A stretch of 64,000 nt of DNA from Polyangium spumosum (GCF_009649845.1 NZ_WJIE01000005.1:248001-312000); one strand, 5' to 3'. Shown: positions 25,004 through 33,905, numbered from the stretch's first letter. Made by a program: numbers and translations. The notes: a model not told the origin generated them from the sequence alone.

Positions 25004-27244
25004 GTGGCGGGCCGGCTCCACGTCGTCGGCGTACGGCACCACAGCCCCGCGTGCGCGCGGCTCGTCTCGGCCGTGCTCGCGCGTGTCGACCCGGCCGTGG
25101 TGCTGATCGAAGGTCCGGCCGACTGGAACGAGAAAATGGCGGAGCTCGCGCTCGATCACGCGCCGCCCATCGCCATCTTCACGCATTACCTCACCGAGGA
25201 CGGCCCCGTCTCGTCCTTCACGCCGTTCTGCGCGTTCTCTCCGGAGTGGATCGCGCTCCGGTGGGCATTCGAGCACGACAAACTCGTGCGGTTCTGCGAC
25301 CTGCCCTCGTGGAGCAAGGCGTTCGTCGGGGTCGAGAATCGTTATCGCGACGAGGACGATCGATACGAACGGGCCGTCCTCGCGCTCTGCCGCCGCACCG
25401 GCACCTCCGACCTCGACGCGTTGTGGGATCACCTGTTCGAGGGCCGCTCCCCCGACGAGCTCGAGCCCGCGCTCGAGGCTTATTTCCAGCAAATACGCGG
25501 CGACGCAGAGGCCGACGAGCGCGACGCGCCTCGCGAGGCCTTCATGCGCGCCCATGCCTCGTGGGCGCTCACGCGCGGCGACGTCGTGCTCATTTGTGGC
25601 GGTTATCATGCGCCCGCGCTCGCCGATGCCCTGCCCGGCGGCCCCGAGCCCGTCCCGCCCGCGCCCTCGCTCGGCGGCCAGAGCCACCTCGTGCCCTGGA
25701 CCTATACCCGCATGGACAGCTTCGCCGGATACCAGGCCGGTATGCCCTCGCCGATGTGGTGGGAGCTCGAATGGAAGCTCGGCGCGGACGTCGCGGAGGC
25801 CATGATCGAGCGCAGCATCGCGGCGCTCCGGTCGAATACGCAAAAGCCCACGGTCGCCGACCATATCGCCGCGCGTACGGGCATTCAGGCGCTCGCGGCG
25901 CTGCGGGGGCACGAGACGCCGAAGCGCGTGGACGTGCTCGACGGGCTGCTCTCCGCGCTCGTCCGCGAGCCGCTCCCCGGCCCGCCGCCGTGGTCGCGGC
26001 GCGGAATCGTGACGGGTGATCTCCACCCGACCCTCGCCACGCTGCTCCGCACCTTCACGGGGGATCGCGTCGGCCGTTTGTCCGCGGAGACCAAGCGCCC
26101 GCCGCTGCTCCGCGACGTGCACGAGACGCTCGCGAGGCTCGGGCTCTCGCCGCCGAGAAACCCCCGAACCATCTCGCTCGACTGGCGCATCGAGGGGGAC
26201 CGCGACAAACTGCGGGCCCTGCATCGCCTGCGGTTGCTGGGGATCCCGGGGTTCGTCCGGACATCCGGCCCTTCGTGGGGCACGGACGCAAAGATGGCCG
26301 AGGCGTTTCGACTCGTATGGCGGCCCGATCAGGATCCGGCGATCATCGAGGCCTCCCGCTGGGGCTCGACGCTCGAAGGCGCGGTCTCCTTGCTCCTCTC
26401 GCACCGCTTGCTCGAGGCCGAGACGCTCGGCGCGCGCGTGGACGCGCTCGGGGACGCGGCGTTCGTGGGGCTCACGAAGCTCGCGGGCGAGATCGTCGAG
26501 CTCGTGGCGAATGCGGTGGCGAGCACGCCCTCGCTCGGCGCGCTCGGGCCGGCCGTGGAAAAACTCCTCGGATTGTGGCGCCACGGCGAATGGCTGGAGG
26601 TCGTCGGAGCCCCGCTCTTTTCGCCCGTGCTACGCGCGGCCGGCGAGCGGTCGCTCTCGCTCCTCGCGGGCATTCAGGGGACGGATCTGCTCCCGGCCGA
26701 TCTCCAGGCGATGCGCGCGCTCGCCGAGCTCTTGCGCCACGGCGAGGCGCTCGGCCTCGATCCGGTCGATGGCCGCGCCGCGCTCGCGCGCAGGATCACG
26801 GACCGGGCCGCGCCCGCGATGCTGCGCGGCGCGGCGCTCGGGGCGATCTGGCTGCTCGACTCCGAGGCGGCGCCCGTCGATACGGCCATCGACGGCGCGC
26901 TCTCCGCCTCGTCGGAGGGGCGGCTCGGCGATTACCTCGCGGGCCTGTTCGCCCTGGCGCGCGGGCCTGCATTGCGTGACGATCGGCTCGTCGGCGCCGT
27001 CGACGCGGCCCTCGGCAAGCTCGACGACGACGCGTTCCTCGTCGCGCTGCCCGCCTTGCGCCTCGCCTTTTCGTGGTTTCCTCCGGCCGAGCGCGCGCGT
27101 ATCGGCGCGCTCCTCGCGGGGCGCTGGGGCAAACGGCCGGATGCGTCGTGGATCGGGGACGTCCCCGCCGACGTGTTGCAGGCTGGGCTCGCGCTCGACG
27201 CGCGGGTCCTCTCGTGGGGCCGCGCGCTCGGGGTGCTCGAATGA
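25004..27244 (+). CDS. DUF5682 protein (YehM-like), gene 3 of the operon
   Basis: A 746-aa protein without signal peptide. The N-terminus HVVGVRHHSPACARLV, then VVLIEGPADW, is the DUF5682 signature. Its His/Glu-rich β-α pattern recalls the EreA/ChaN-like (erythromycin esterase-type) fold, so a metal-dependent or hydrolytic activity is possible but unproven. Internal motifs HASWALTRGDVVLICGGYHA and DWRIEGDRDKLRALHRLR are conserved-looking. The rest is helical. The GTG start lies 3 bases after the AAA stop, and its own stop overlaps the VWA start in ATGA, so expression is coupled. Confidence 0.85.
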   Translation: MAGRLHVVGVRHHSPACARLVSAVLARVDPAVVLIEGPADWNEKMAELALDHAPPIAIFTHYLTEDGPVSSFTPFCAFSPEWIALRWAFEHDKLVRFCDLPSWSKAFVGVENRYRDEDDRYERAVLALCRRTGTSDLDALWDHLFEGRSPDELEPALEAYFQQIRGDAEADERDAPREAFMRAHASWALTRGDVVLICGGYHAPALADALPGGPEPVPPAPSLGGQSHLVPWTYTRMDSFAGYQAGMPSPMWWELEWKLGADVAEAMIERSIAALRSNTQKPTVADHIAARTGIQALAALRGHETPKRVDVLDGLLSALVREPLPGPPPWSRRGIVTGDLHPTLATLLRTFTGDRVGRLSAETKRPPLLRDVHETLARLGLSPPRNPRTISLDWRIEGDRDKLRALHRLRLLGIPGFVRTSGPSWGTDAKMAEAFRLVWRPDQDPAIIEASRWGSTLEGAVSLLLSHRLLEAETLGARVDALGDAAFVGLTKLAGEIVELVANAVASTPSLGALGPAVEKLLGLWRHGEWLEVVGAPLFSPVLRAAGERSLSLLAGIQGTDLLPADLQAMRALAELLRHGEALGLDPVDGRAALARRITDRAAPAMLRGAALGAIWLLDSEAAPVDTAIDGALSASSEGRLGDYLAGLFALARGPALRDDRLVGAVDAALGKLDDDAFLVALPALRLAFSWFPPAERARIGALLAGRWGKRPDASWIGDVPADVLQAGLALDARVLSWGRALGVLE

Positions 27245-28380
27245 ACCGCTACGACGCGGAGACCCGGTGGCGGCTGCTCCTCGGCCCGGCCGGAGACGAA
27301 GGGCTCGGCGCCGCGGAGGGCGGAATGCAGGGCGAGGTGAGCGACCTCGAGCGCGCCCTCTCCTGGCTTTACGATCGCGAGATCGACGGCGAGAAGACCC
27401 GCTCGATCGCGCGCGGCGGCGGACCGGGCAGCGGCCCCGATCATCCGCTCGACGTGCCCGAATGGATCAACCAGATTCACGAGCTCTTCCCGAAAGAGGC
27501 CATCGAGCGCCTCGAATCCGACGCGCTGCACCGGTATGGCATCCTCGACGTGGTCACGCGAAAGGAGGTGCTCGAGCACGTCACGCCTTCGCTCGCGCTC
27601 GTCGAGGCGATCCTGCGCTGCAAATCCCGCATGACGTCGCCGGTGCTCGACGCCGCGCGCAAGCTGGTCGCCCAGGTCGTGGAGGAGCTCAGAAAGCGCC
27701 TCTGTGACGAGATCGAGCATCGCCTCGGCGCGACGCCCTTCCGGCACCGGCGCTCGCGCTTCCGCGTGGCGCGGAACCTCGACGCGCTCCGGACCATCCG
27801 GAGAAACCTCCAGCACTGGGATCCCGATACCCGAAAGCTCGTCATCGAGCGCCCCGAGTTCTTCGCCCGCGTTCGCCGCTTCGGGCCACGTCATCAGGTG
27901 ATCGTGCTCGTCGACCAGTCCGGCTCGATGGCGCGCAACATCATTCACGCGGCCGTGCTCGCCTCGGTCCTCTGGAAGCTCCCGTCCACGCGCTCGCATC
28001 TCGTCGTGTACGACACGGAGGTCGTCGATCTGACGCAATACGTGGACGATCCCGTCGAGCTCCTCCTGCGCGTGCAGCTCGGCGGAGGCACGGACGGGGC
28101 GAAGGCGCTGCGATACGCGGCGGAGCTCGTGGACGTGCCACATCGGACGATCTTGCTCTGGATCACCGATTTCGAGGATCACGCGGACAAACTCGTGCGT
28201 GAGGTGACCTCGCTCGTGGGGGGAGGCGTGACGGTGTTCGGGGCGGCCTCGCTCGACGATCAGGTGCGCGGCGCGTACGACCACGGGGTCGCGCAGGCGG
28301 TCTCCGACGCGGGGGCGCACGTGGCGGCCACGACGCCGCGCGAGCTCGTCGGCTGGCTCGTGGAGAGGATGCGGCGATGA
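27241..28380 (+). CDS. VWA-domain protein (YehP-like), gene 4 of the operon
   Basis: A 379-aa protein with a helical N-terminal half and a C-terminal von Willebrand A domain. The MIDAS metal site is complete: DQSGS (225-229), Thr ~284 in GGGTDG, and Asp ~310 in ITDFED. In MoxR systems the VWA protein is the adaptor that presents substrate or effector to the ATPase ring. A Gly-rich loop (ARGGGPGSGPDHPLD, ~57-71) precedes the conserved helical part. Start and stop both overlap their neighbours by four bases (ATGA at 27241 and 28377), as expected for a complex made in fixed ratio. Confidence 0.9.
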   Translation: MNRYDAETRWRLLLGPAGDEGLGAAEGGMQGEVSDLERALSWLYDREIDGEKTRSIARGGGPGSGPDHPLDVPEWINQIHELFPKEAIERLESDALHRYGILDVVTRKEVLEHVTPSLALVEAILRCKSRMTSPVLDAARKLVAQVVEELRKRLCDEIEHRLGATPFRHRRSRFRVARNLDALRTIRRNLQHWDPDTRKLVIERPEFFARVRRFGPRHQVIVLVDQSGSMARNIIHAAVLASVLWKLPSTRSHLVVYDTEVVDLTQYVDDPVELLLRVQLGGGTDGAKALRYAAELVDVPHRTILLWITDFEDHADKLVREVTSLVGGGVTVFGAASLDDQVRGAYDHGVAQAVSDAGAHVAATTPRELVGWLVERMRR

Positions 28381-30209
28381 GGGCGGATCTCGCGGCCATG
28401 ACGCCCGAGGCGCTCGCCGCGCTGGCGAACGTGGGGCTCGTGAAGCGCGCCCAGCGCGAAATCGAGGGCGGCCAGGGCCCGGTCGTCCACGAGGAGGAGG
28501 GCGGCGTCGTCGTCGCGACGTTCCCGGACGGCATTTCGACGCGGCTCTTGCCGGGCCATGCGCTGAAGGACACGCCCTGCGGCTGCGGGGCGAAGTCGGT
28601 TTGTCGTCACCGCGTCGCGGCGGTGCTCGTGTATGCGGCGGGCGCCGGCTCCGAGACGCGGCCCCCCTGGCAAATCGGCTCGGAGGAGCTCTTGGTTTGG
28701 CTGGGCGAACGGGCCTCGCTCGTGGACGCCGCCGAGGCCGCCGGGGTCGACGTCGAGCTCGGGACGAGCCCGCCGATCGCGCGTTTCTCCGGGTGCGCCG
28801 TGCGGTTCCTGGCGGGGGCCGATCTCGGGCATGCGCGGTGTGATTGCGCATCTACGCGCTGCGTGCACGTGCCGCTCGCGGTCCGGGCTTTTTGGCGCCT
28901 CTCCGCGGAAGCGCGCTCGCGAGGCGGCGGGCAGGTGCGCCTCGGTCCGCCGCCGAGGCCGACGATCCCGGCGTCCGTGCTCGACGGCGTGGAGGGCCTC
29001 CTCGGAAAGACCCTCGCGCGCGGGCTCGCGGACGCCCGCGGGCTCGCGCAGGCGCGCGAGGAGGTCCGCGCTCGATTGAAGGAATATCCCTGGCTCGACG
29101 GGCTCTTCGAGGACATCGAGGCGCAACGCGTGGCCTGGGAGAGCCGATCGGCATTACACGACGCCGGCGAGGTGCGGAGGCTGCTCGCCGAGGGATGGGC
29201 GCGGGCGCGGGCGGCGAGGAGCGGCGGCGATCCTGCCGCGTTGCTCGGCCTCGGCGAGCCACTCGAGGTTCCGCTCGAACGGGCGCGGCTGATCTCGCTC
29301 GGCGCGCGGCTCTCGGCCGCGGGGACCGCGCGCTCCCTGGAGGTGCTCTTCTGGGACGGCGCCTCGGTCGTGTCCTGGTCCATATCGATCCCGGACAAGG
29401 TCGATCCGAGCACGATGATCTCCGTCGCGGGCACGCCGCTCGGCGTGATGGCCGGCGGGCAGATCCTCTCGCGGCACCTCGTTCGTTTGGCACGACGCAC
29501 CATTGAAGTGAGGCGCGGCCGGGACACCACGGTGGTCCCGCAGCGCGGCGATTGGGGCGACATCCCCGCGCCGTTTGGCTTCTCCGGCCCCGCGGCGCTC
29601 TTCACCGACGAGGCGAGCCGGCCCCCCTCGTTCTTGCGCCCGCGCGCGCGCACGGCGGCGCTCCGGGTCGTCGCGACGAACGGGGGCGTGCAGGGTTTGT
29701 CGTGGTCGCCGGGTCGACAAACCTTGTCGGGGTGGATCGAGGAGGGGGGCGCGGAGCTCCGCCTGGAGCGAGCCCACGAATGGTTTGCCCCCGGCGCGAT
29801 CGCGGCGCTCGCGGAGGCGCTCCCCGCGGCGCGTTATGTCTCGGGCTGGCTGCGCGAATCGAGGGGCGGGCGGGTGCTCGAGCCGATCGCGGTGGTGACC
29901 GATCGTGTCGTCGTGCCGGATCTCTCGCCCGCCGCGCCGATCCCCGCGCTCCCGGTCGCCGCGCCCGAGGCGAGAGACCTGCTCGGCGCCGCGCTCGGGC
30001 GGCTCGAATCGGCGCTCGACGCGCTGGCCCAGGACGGCGTGCTCGCGGCCCGGATCCCTCCGCTCGCGCCGGCTCTCTCGGCGGTTGGATTGCGCGCGAT
30101 GGCGGCGACGTATTCGCGGCTCGAAGCGGCGCGGGCGGCGGGAGACCTCGGCGAGGCAACCCAAGCGTGGGCCGACGCGGCGATCCAGGCGGCGCTCGCG
30201 CGGGCCTGA
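28377..30209 (+). CDS. SWIM zinc-finger protein (YehQ-like), gene 5 of the operon
   Basis: A 610-aa protein. A SWIM motif, C-x-C-x5-C-x-H, is at 68-78 (CGCGAKSVCRH). A second cluster, CDCASTRCVH at 155-164 (C-x-C-x4-C-x-H), has the same pattern, so there may be two zinc sites. SWIM domains bind DNA or proteins, as in SWI2/SNF2 and MuDR families. The rest is Ala/Arg/Glu-rich α/β sequence without a recognised catalytic motif. It is the last gene of the operon; the 110-bp gap after it ends the overlapping chain. Equivalent position and length to E. coli yehQ as I recall it. Confidence 0.85.
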   Translation: MRADLAAMTPEALAALANVGLVKRAQREIEGGQGPVVHEEEGGVVVATFPDGISTRLLPGHALKDTPCGCGAKSVCRHRVAAVLVYAAGAGSETRPPWQIGSEELLVWLGERASLVDAAEAAGVDVELGTSPPIARFSGCAVRFLAGADLGHARCDCASTRCVHVPLAVRAFWRLSAEARSRGGGQVRLGPPPRPTIPASVLDGVEGLLGKTLARGLADARGLAQAREEVRARLKEYPWLDGLFEDIEAQRVAWESRSALHDAGEVRRLLAEGWARARAARSGGDPAALLGLGEPLEVPLERARLISLGARLSAAGTARSLEVLFWDGASVVSWSISIPDKVDPSTMISVAGTPLGVMAGGQILSRHLVRLARRTIEVRRGRDTTVVPQRGDWGDIPAPFGFSGPAALFTDEASRPPSFLRPRARTAALRVVATNGGVQGLSWSPGRQTLSGWIEEGGAELRLERAHEWFAPGAIAALAEALPAARYVSGWLRESRGGRVLEPIAVVTDRVVVPDLSPAAPIPALPVAAPEARDLLGAALGRLESALDALAQDGVLAARIPPLAPALSAVGLRAMAATYSRLEAARAAGDLGEATQAWADAAIQAALARA

Positions 30210-30261
30210 GAGGGCGCGACCGCCGCGCGCTTCGATGGCAAGAATGCGCCGACGAAAAGCG

Positions 30262-30289
30262 TTGACCGGGCTCCCTTCCTGCGTAAAGC
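30262..30289 (+). promoter_or_regulatory. Possible σ70-type promoter for the SDR gene
   Basis: TTGACC (30262-30267) and TAAAGC (30284-30289) are separated by 16 bp in a locally less G+C-rich stretch, 31 bases before the SDR start. The -35 box is a 5 of 6 match, the -10 box is weak. Confidence 0.3.
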
Positions 30290-30319
30290 ATCCCCTGGCT
30301 TTTTAAAAGGAGAAAATCG

Positions 30320-31072
30320 ATGCTTCTCGAAAACAAGGTCATCATCGTCACCGGAGCGACGTCGGGCATTGGCGCGGCGACCGCGCTGGAGGCGGCGCGC
30401 CAGGGGGCGAAGGTGGTCCTCGCGGGCCGCCGCGAGGACAAGGGCGAGGCGCTCGCGGAGCGCATCCGCGCCGAGGGCGGGAAGGCGCTCTTCGTACGTA
30501 CGGACGTCTGCAGGGCCGAGGACATCGAGGCGCTGGTGGCGCGCACGCTGCAAGTCTTCGAGCGCCTGGACGGCGCGTTCAACAACGCGGGGATCCCCGG
30601 GCCGGTCGGGACGTTTGTGGACGTGCCGCCGGAGGAATACCGCAGGCTCATGGCGATCAACCTCGATTCCGTGCTCCTGTGCATGCAGCACCAGATCCGG
30701 GCGATGCGCAAGAGCGGCGGCGGATCGATCGTGAACTGCGCGTCCATCCTGGGCCTGGTTGGGGCGCCGGCCTTCTCGGCTTATTCGACGGCGAAGCATG
30801 GGCTCGTGGGGATGAGCAAAGCGGCGGCGCTCGACCACGCCGCCGAGGGGATCCGCGTGAACGCCGTGCTGCCCGGGCCGGTGGAGACGGAGATCTGGAA
30901 CCACGTGAATCAGGGCGAGGCGGTCTTCGCGGCGTTCACGTCGGGCGTGCCGATGCAACGTTATGCGCGCGCGGAGGAGGTGGCGAGGCCCGTGGTCTTC
31001 CTCCTGTCGTCGTGGTCTTCGTACGTGACGGGCACGTCCCTGGCGATCGACGGCGGTTATACGAGCCGCTGA
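30320..31072 (+). CDS. Short-chain dehydrogenase/reductase
   Basis: A 250-aa classical SDR. TGATSGIG (11-18) binds the dinucleotide, NNAG is at 88-91, the catalytic Ser is ~142, and YSTAK gives Tyr 155 and Lys 159. After the β2 strand the residues AGRRED suggest a preference for NADP. The C-terminal YVTGTSLAIDGGYTS is typical. It would oxidise or reduce an alcohol/ketone pair of unknown identity. AAAAGGAGAAAATCG gives a strong ribosome binding site. The PLP-enzyme gene follows 25 bases later on the same strand, and a shared transcript is likely. Confidence 0.88.
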   Translation: MLLENKVIIVTGATSGIGAATALEAARQGAKVVLAGRREDKGEALAERIRAEGGKALFVRTDVCRAEDIEALVARTLQVFERLDGAFNNAGIPGPVGTFVDVPPEEYRRLMAINLDSVLLCMQHQIRAMRKSGGGSIVNCASILGLVGAPAFSAYSTAKHGLVGMSKAAALDHAAEGIRVNAVLPGPVETEIWNHVNQGEAVFAAFTSGVPMQRYARAEEVARPVVFLLSSWSSYVTGTSLAIDGGYTSR

Positions 31073-31097
31073 GGTCGCCATTCCAAGGAGGGGCCGG

Positions 31098-32315
31098 ATG
31101 CAGTTCAATCGGCGCACGTTTTCGGCTCTCGCGCTCGGCACGCTCGTCGGGTGTGAGGAGCGCTCGTCCGGGACTGCATCCGCGCCCGCTGCGGCTCCTG
31201 CGTCCGCACCCGCTCCCGCATCCGCGTCCGCATCCGCGCCCCCTCCCGCCGAATACATCCCTCCTCTTCTCCGCGCCCATCCCGGCCTCGCGCCGCGCCT
31301 GCCTCGCCTGCCGCTCGGCCTCTTGCCCACGCCCGTCGAGCGCGCCACGAAGCTCGCCGCGAAGGCCGCGATCGCGGGGCTCCACGTCAAGCGAGACGAC
31401 CTCTCCGGCGCGGCGTACGGCGGGGGCAAGACCCGAAAGCTCGAGTTTTTCCTGGCCGATGCCCGCGCGAAGGACACGCGCGAGATCGTCACGTTCGGCG
31501 CCTTCGGCTCGAATCAAGCGGTCGCGACGGCCCTTTATGGCGCCGCGCAGGGATTCGCGGTCACGCTCCTGCTCGCCCCGCAGACGCCGAGCCCGTACGT
31601 CCGGAAAAACCTGCTCGCCGCGCGCCGCGCCGGGGCCACGATCCGGGTCGTGCACGGCGGCGTCGCGGAGGCCGAGGCCCTGGCGAAACGGGCGGCGAAG
31701 GGGGCCAAGGGCCGGGCGCCGTACCTCGTCCCGCCCGGGGGCTCGTCGCCGCTCGGGAACCTCGCTTTCGTCAATGCGGCCCTCGAGCTCGCCGAGCAGG
31801 TCGGCGCCGGGGTTTGCCCTCTGCCCGATTGCATCTACCTCGCCATGGGCACCATGGGCAGCGCCGTCGGGCTCGCGCTCGGGCTCGAGCTCGCCGGGCT
31901 CCGGACCGAGGTCGTCGCCGTGCGCACGTCGAGCCCCGAGACGTCGAGTGAAGCGCGCTTCTTCGCGATGGCCAAGCAGACCGTGGCGTTCGCGCGTTCG
32001 CTCGATCCGACCTTCCCCGAGGCGCGCCTCGGCCGCGCCCGCGTGCGATTCTCGACGAACCACCTCGGCGCGGGATATGGCGCGCCCACACGAAAAGGAG
32101 AACGCGCGATCGCGCTCGCGGCGGAGACGGAGGGGATGACGCTCGAGCCGACCTACACCGGAAAAACCTTGGCCGCGTTGCTCGACGACGCCGAGCGGCT
32201 CGCCGGGAAGGTCGTCCTCTTCTGGAACTCGCACAGCAGCCGGCCGCTCCTGACCGAGGGCGTAAAAAGCGAAGATTTTCCCCCCGTTCTCCGGGGAATC
32301 GTCGCCGAGCGCTGA
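31098..32315 (+). CDS. Exported PLP-dependent enzyme, D-cysteine desulfhydrase/ACC deaminase family, with Tat-lipoprotein signal
   Basis: A 405-aa protein. The N-terminus MQFNRRTFSALALGTLVGC has a twin-arginine motif and a lipobox with Cys 19, then an Ala/Pro/Ser linker (~22-50). The remainder is a fold-type II PLP enzyme: GGGKTRKLEF (Lys ~111, normally GGNKxRKLE in this family) and GAFGSNQAVATA, as in DcyD/ACC deaminases. Cytoplasmic relatives turn D-cysteine or 1-aminocyclopropane-1-carboxylate into an oxo acid and ammonia. Tat export would allow the holoenzyme to be folded with PLP before crossing the membrane. The Asn to Gly change beside the Lys may alter the substrate. Confidence 0.8.
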   Translation: MQFNRRTFSALALGTLVGCEERSSGTASAPAAAPASAPAPASASASAPPPAEYIPPLLRAHPGLAPRLPRLPLGLLPTPVERATKLAAKAAIAGLHVKRDDLSGAAYGGGKTRKLEFFLADARAKDTREIVTFGAFGSNQAVATALYGAAQGFAVTLLLAPQTPSPYVRKNLLAARRAGATIRVVHGGVAEAEALAKRAAKGAKGRAPYLVPPGGSSPLGNLAFVNAALELAEQVGAGVCPLPDCIYLAMGTMGSAVGLALGLELAGLRTEVVAVRTSSPETSSEARFFAMAKQTVAFARSLDPTFPEARLGRARVRFSTNHLGAGYGAPTRKGERAIALAAETEGMTLEPTYTGKTLAALLDDAERLAGKVVLFWNSHSSRPLLTEGVKSEDFPPVLRGIVAER

Positions 32316-32320
32316 GCCCT

Positions 32321-33160
32321 TTACTTCTTCTCTTCGGGGGCGCCGGGCCGCGCGTCGCGTGGCCTCTCCGCGATCGCCGGGTCGATCCACGGGAGCGTCC
32401 TCCGCAAAATCTCCAGCGGAATGGGCGGCCGCTCCGCCGGGGGGCCCGAGACCACGATGTCCCTCTCGATCGCGGCGAGCGTCTCCCGCCCGAGCTTGCG
32501 CGCCGGCTCGACCGTGATTTGCGGGCCCTCGTGCCGATCGCTGTCGACCTCGATCGCGGCGAGCGTCTCCCGCCCGAGCTTCGGCGCGGGCCCGATCGTG
32601 ATCTGCGGCGCCTCGGTCACGAGCTCGTCGAGCTTGATCGCCGCAAGCGTCTCCTGCCCGAGCCTCGGCGCGGGCCCGATCGTGATCTGCGGCGCCTCGG
32701 TCACGAGCTCGTCGAGCTTGATCGCCGCCATGGACGCCTGCCCGAGCACCGCGGGCCCGCGCACCTCGATCGAGGGCCCGGCCCCCGGCTCCTCGCGCGG
32801 CGCGAGCAGCGCTTCAATCGCGCCGAGCTCGGCCTCGAACGCCGCGCGCGCGCCGGGGCGCCCCTCGGCAGAGGCCAGCGCGAGGCATACGACGAGCTTC
32901 GACGCCGCCACGGCGAGGCAAACCTCGAGGGGCCCCTGCCCGCCATAAGGAACGAGCTCGCCGCGGGGCAAGCTCGTCGCCGCGACCCCACGCCGATCCG
33001 ATACGGCGTCCGCGAGGCGCGCGAGCTTGTTTCGCCCGATCTCGGGCATCTCTCGCGGCGCGTCGCGCGTCACGAGCGCGCCTTCACGCGTCAAAGCAAA
33101 AGCGAACTCCGCGCCGGCGACGATACGAAGACGCTCGAGAAGATCATCGAGGGTCGACAT
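32321..33160 (-). CDS. Roadblock/LC7-like protein with 28-residue repeats
   Basis: A 279-aa cytoplasmic protein. Residues ~1-115 (LDDLLERLRIVAGAEFAFALTREGALV) resemble a roadblock/LC7 domain, the fold of MglB-type regulators of small GTPases. About 140-245 hold four copies of a 28-residue unit built on LGRETLAAI, then KLDELVTEAP and QITIGPAP; the middle two are almost identical. The tail is Pro/Arg/Glu-rich. The ATG at 33160 is preferred over a TTG 9 bases upstream. It is convergent with the PLP-enzyme gene with a 5-base gap. A role in polarity or motility regulation would be inference only. Confidence 0.65.
   Translation of the reverse strand: MSTLDDLLERLRIVAGAEFAFALTREGALVTRDAPREMPEIGRNKLARLADAVSDRRGVAATSLPRGELVPYGGQGPLEVCLAVAASKLVVCLALASAEGRPGARAAFEAELGAIEALLAPREEPGAGPSIEVRGPAVLGQASMAAIKLDELVTEAPQITIGPAPRLGQETLAAIKLDELVTEAPQITIGPAPKLGRETLAAIEVDSDRHEGPQITVEPARKLGRETLAAIERDIVVSGPPAERPPIPLEILRRTLPWIDPAIAERPRDARPGAPEEKK
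32581..32728. repeat. Tandem 84-bp coding repeat
   Basis: The 64 bases at 32581-32644 recur identically at 32665-32728, an 84-bp period that corresponds to the 28-residue protein repeat. A further diverged copy lies one period to the left near 32497. Identity at silent positions points to recent duplication or gene conversion. Confidence 0.8.
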
Positions 33161-33203
33161 CGTAGCCAATGTATCCCGAAGCGTCCCCTCGTGGCTAGCC
33201 TCT

Positions 33204-33905
33204 TCACGGGGCCCAGCTCACGCCCACCGTACGGCTCACCACGACCCACGCATAAAGGCCGACGAGGGTCGCGGGCGGGGCGATCGGCTCCTGCCACCTC
33301 GCCGTCCGCGTGAGCGTCACTTGCAGCGGACAAGGCGCAGGCGCGGGAGGATCGAGGGACAGGAGCTCGGCCTGGAGAATGTCGTAGCTGCCCACGTCGT
33401 TCGGCAACGTGCGAAGGAGGGGGCGAATGCACGACCCGTCGACCGTCAGGCCGAGCACGTGGTCTCCCCCGGGCGCCGCATTCCAGGTGAGCGAGAGCGG
33501 AGCGTCCCCCGCGAGCGGCGCGACGGTGAGCCCGATCGGCGGCTGCACGGGGATCACCCGGTCGAGGACGCTCCGGTCCGCGGGGCGCTCGAGGTCGAGA
33601 ATGATATCGTCCGACAAACTTTCGACCTCGGCCAGGTAGACGGGGCGATCGTCCTCCTCCACCTCGCGCAGCGCGAGGGTTTGTCCCGCCATGCCGAGGC
33701 GCAGCGTGTCCCCGCCCGATAAACGCAGCGGGCCGAGCGGGCTCGAGACACGCACGCGCACCGTGGCCCCTTGCCCCTCGTCGTTCGCGTCGATCGAGAG
33801 GGTCATGTCGAGCGTCGAGACGTCGGTCGAACGTACGGCGGGCTCGTCGCAACCCGCGAGCGCGAGGAGGCCGAAGAGGCCGAGCGCGAGGGCGCGCGGT
33901 CGCAT
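33204..33905 (-). CDS. Putative lipoprotein
   Basis: A 233-aa lipoprotein: signal ALGLFGLLALAGC with Cys 19, then a β-rich domain (VRVRVSSPLGPLRLSGGD, then SLTWNAAPGGDHVLGLTV) resembling Ig/fibronectin-like strands. No enzyme motif. The start codon shares a base with the stop of the upstream gene (TGATG), so the pair is translationally coupled and probably acts together in the envelope. Confidence 0.65.
   Translation of the reverse strand: MRPRALALGLFGLLALAGCDEPAVRSTDVSTLDMTLSIDANDEGQGATVRVRVSSPLGPLRLSGGDTLRLGMAGQTLALREVEEDDRPVYLAEVESLSDDIILDLERPADRSVLDRVIPVQPPIGLTVAPLAGDAPLSLTWNAAPGGDHVLGLTVDGSCIRPLLRTLPNDVGSYDILQAELLSLDPPAPAPCPLQVTLTRTARWQEPIAPPATLVGLYAWVVVSRTVGVSWAP

Noticed and set aside
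24674-26584. A 636-codon minus-strand frame opposite the MoxR and DUF5682 genes.
   Set aside because: Antisense of strongly supported coding sequence; no ribosome binding site.
32497-32748. Regular 84-bp repeats considered as a CRISPR-like array.
   Set aside because: They are in-frame protein repeats with no unique spacers.
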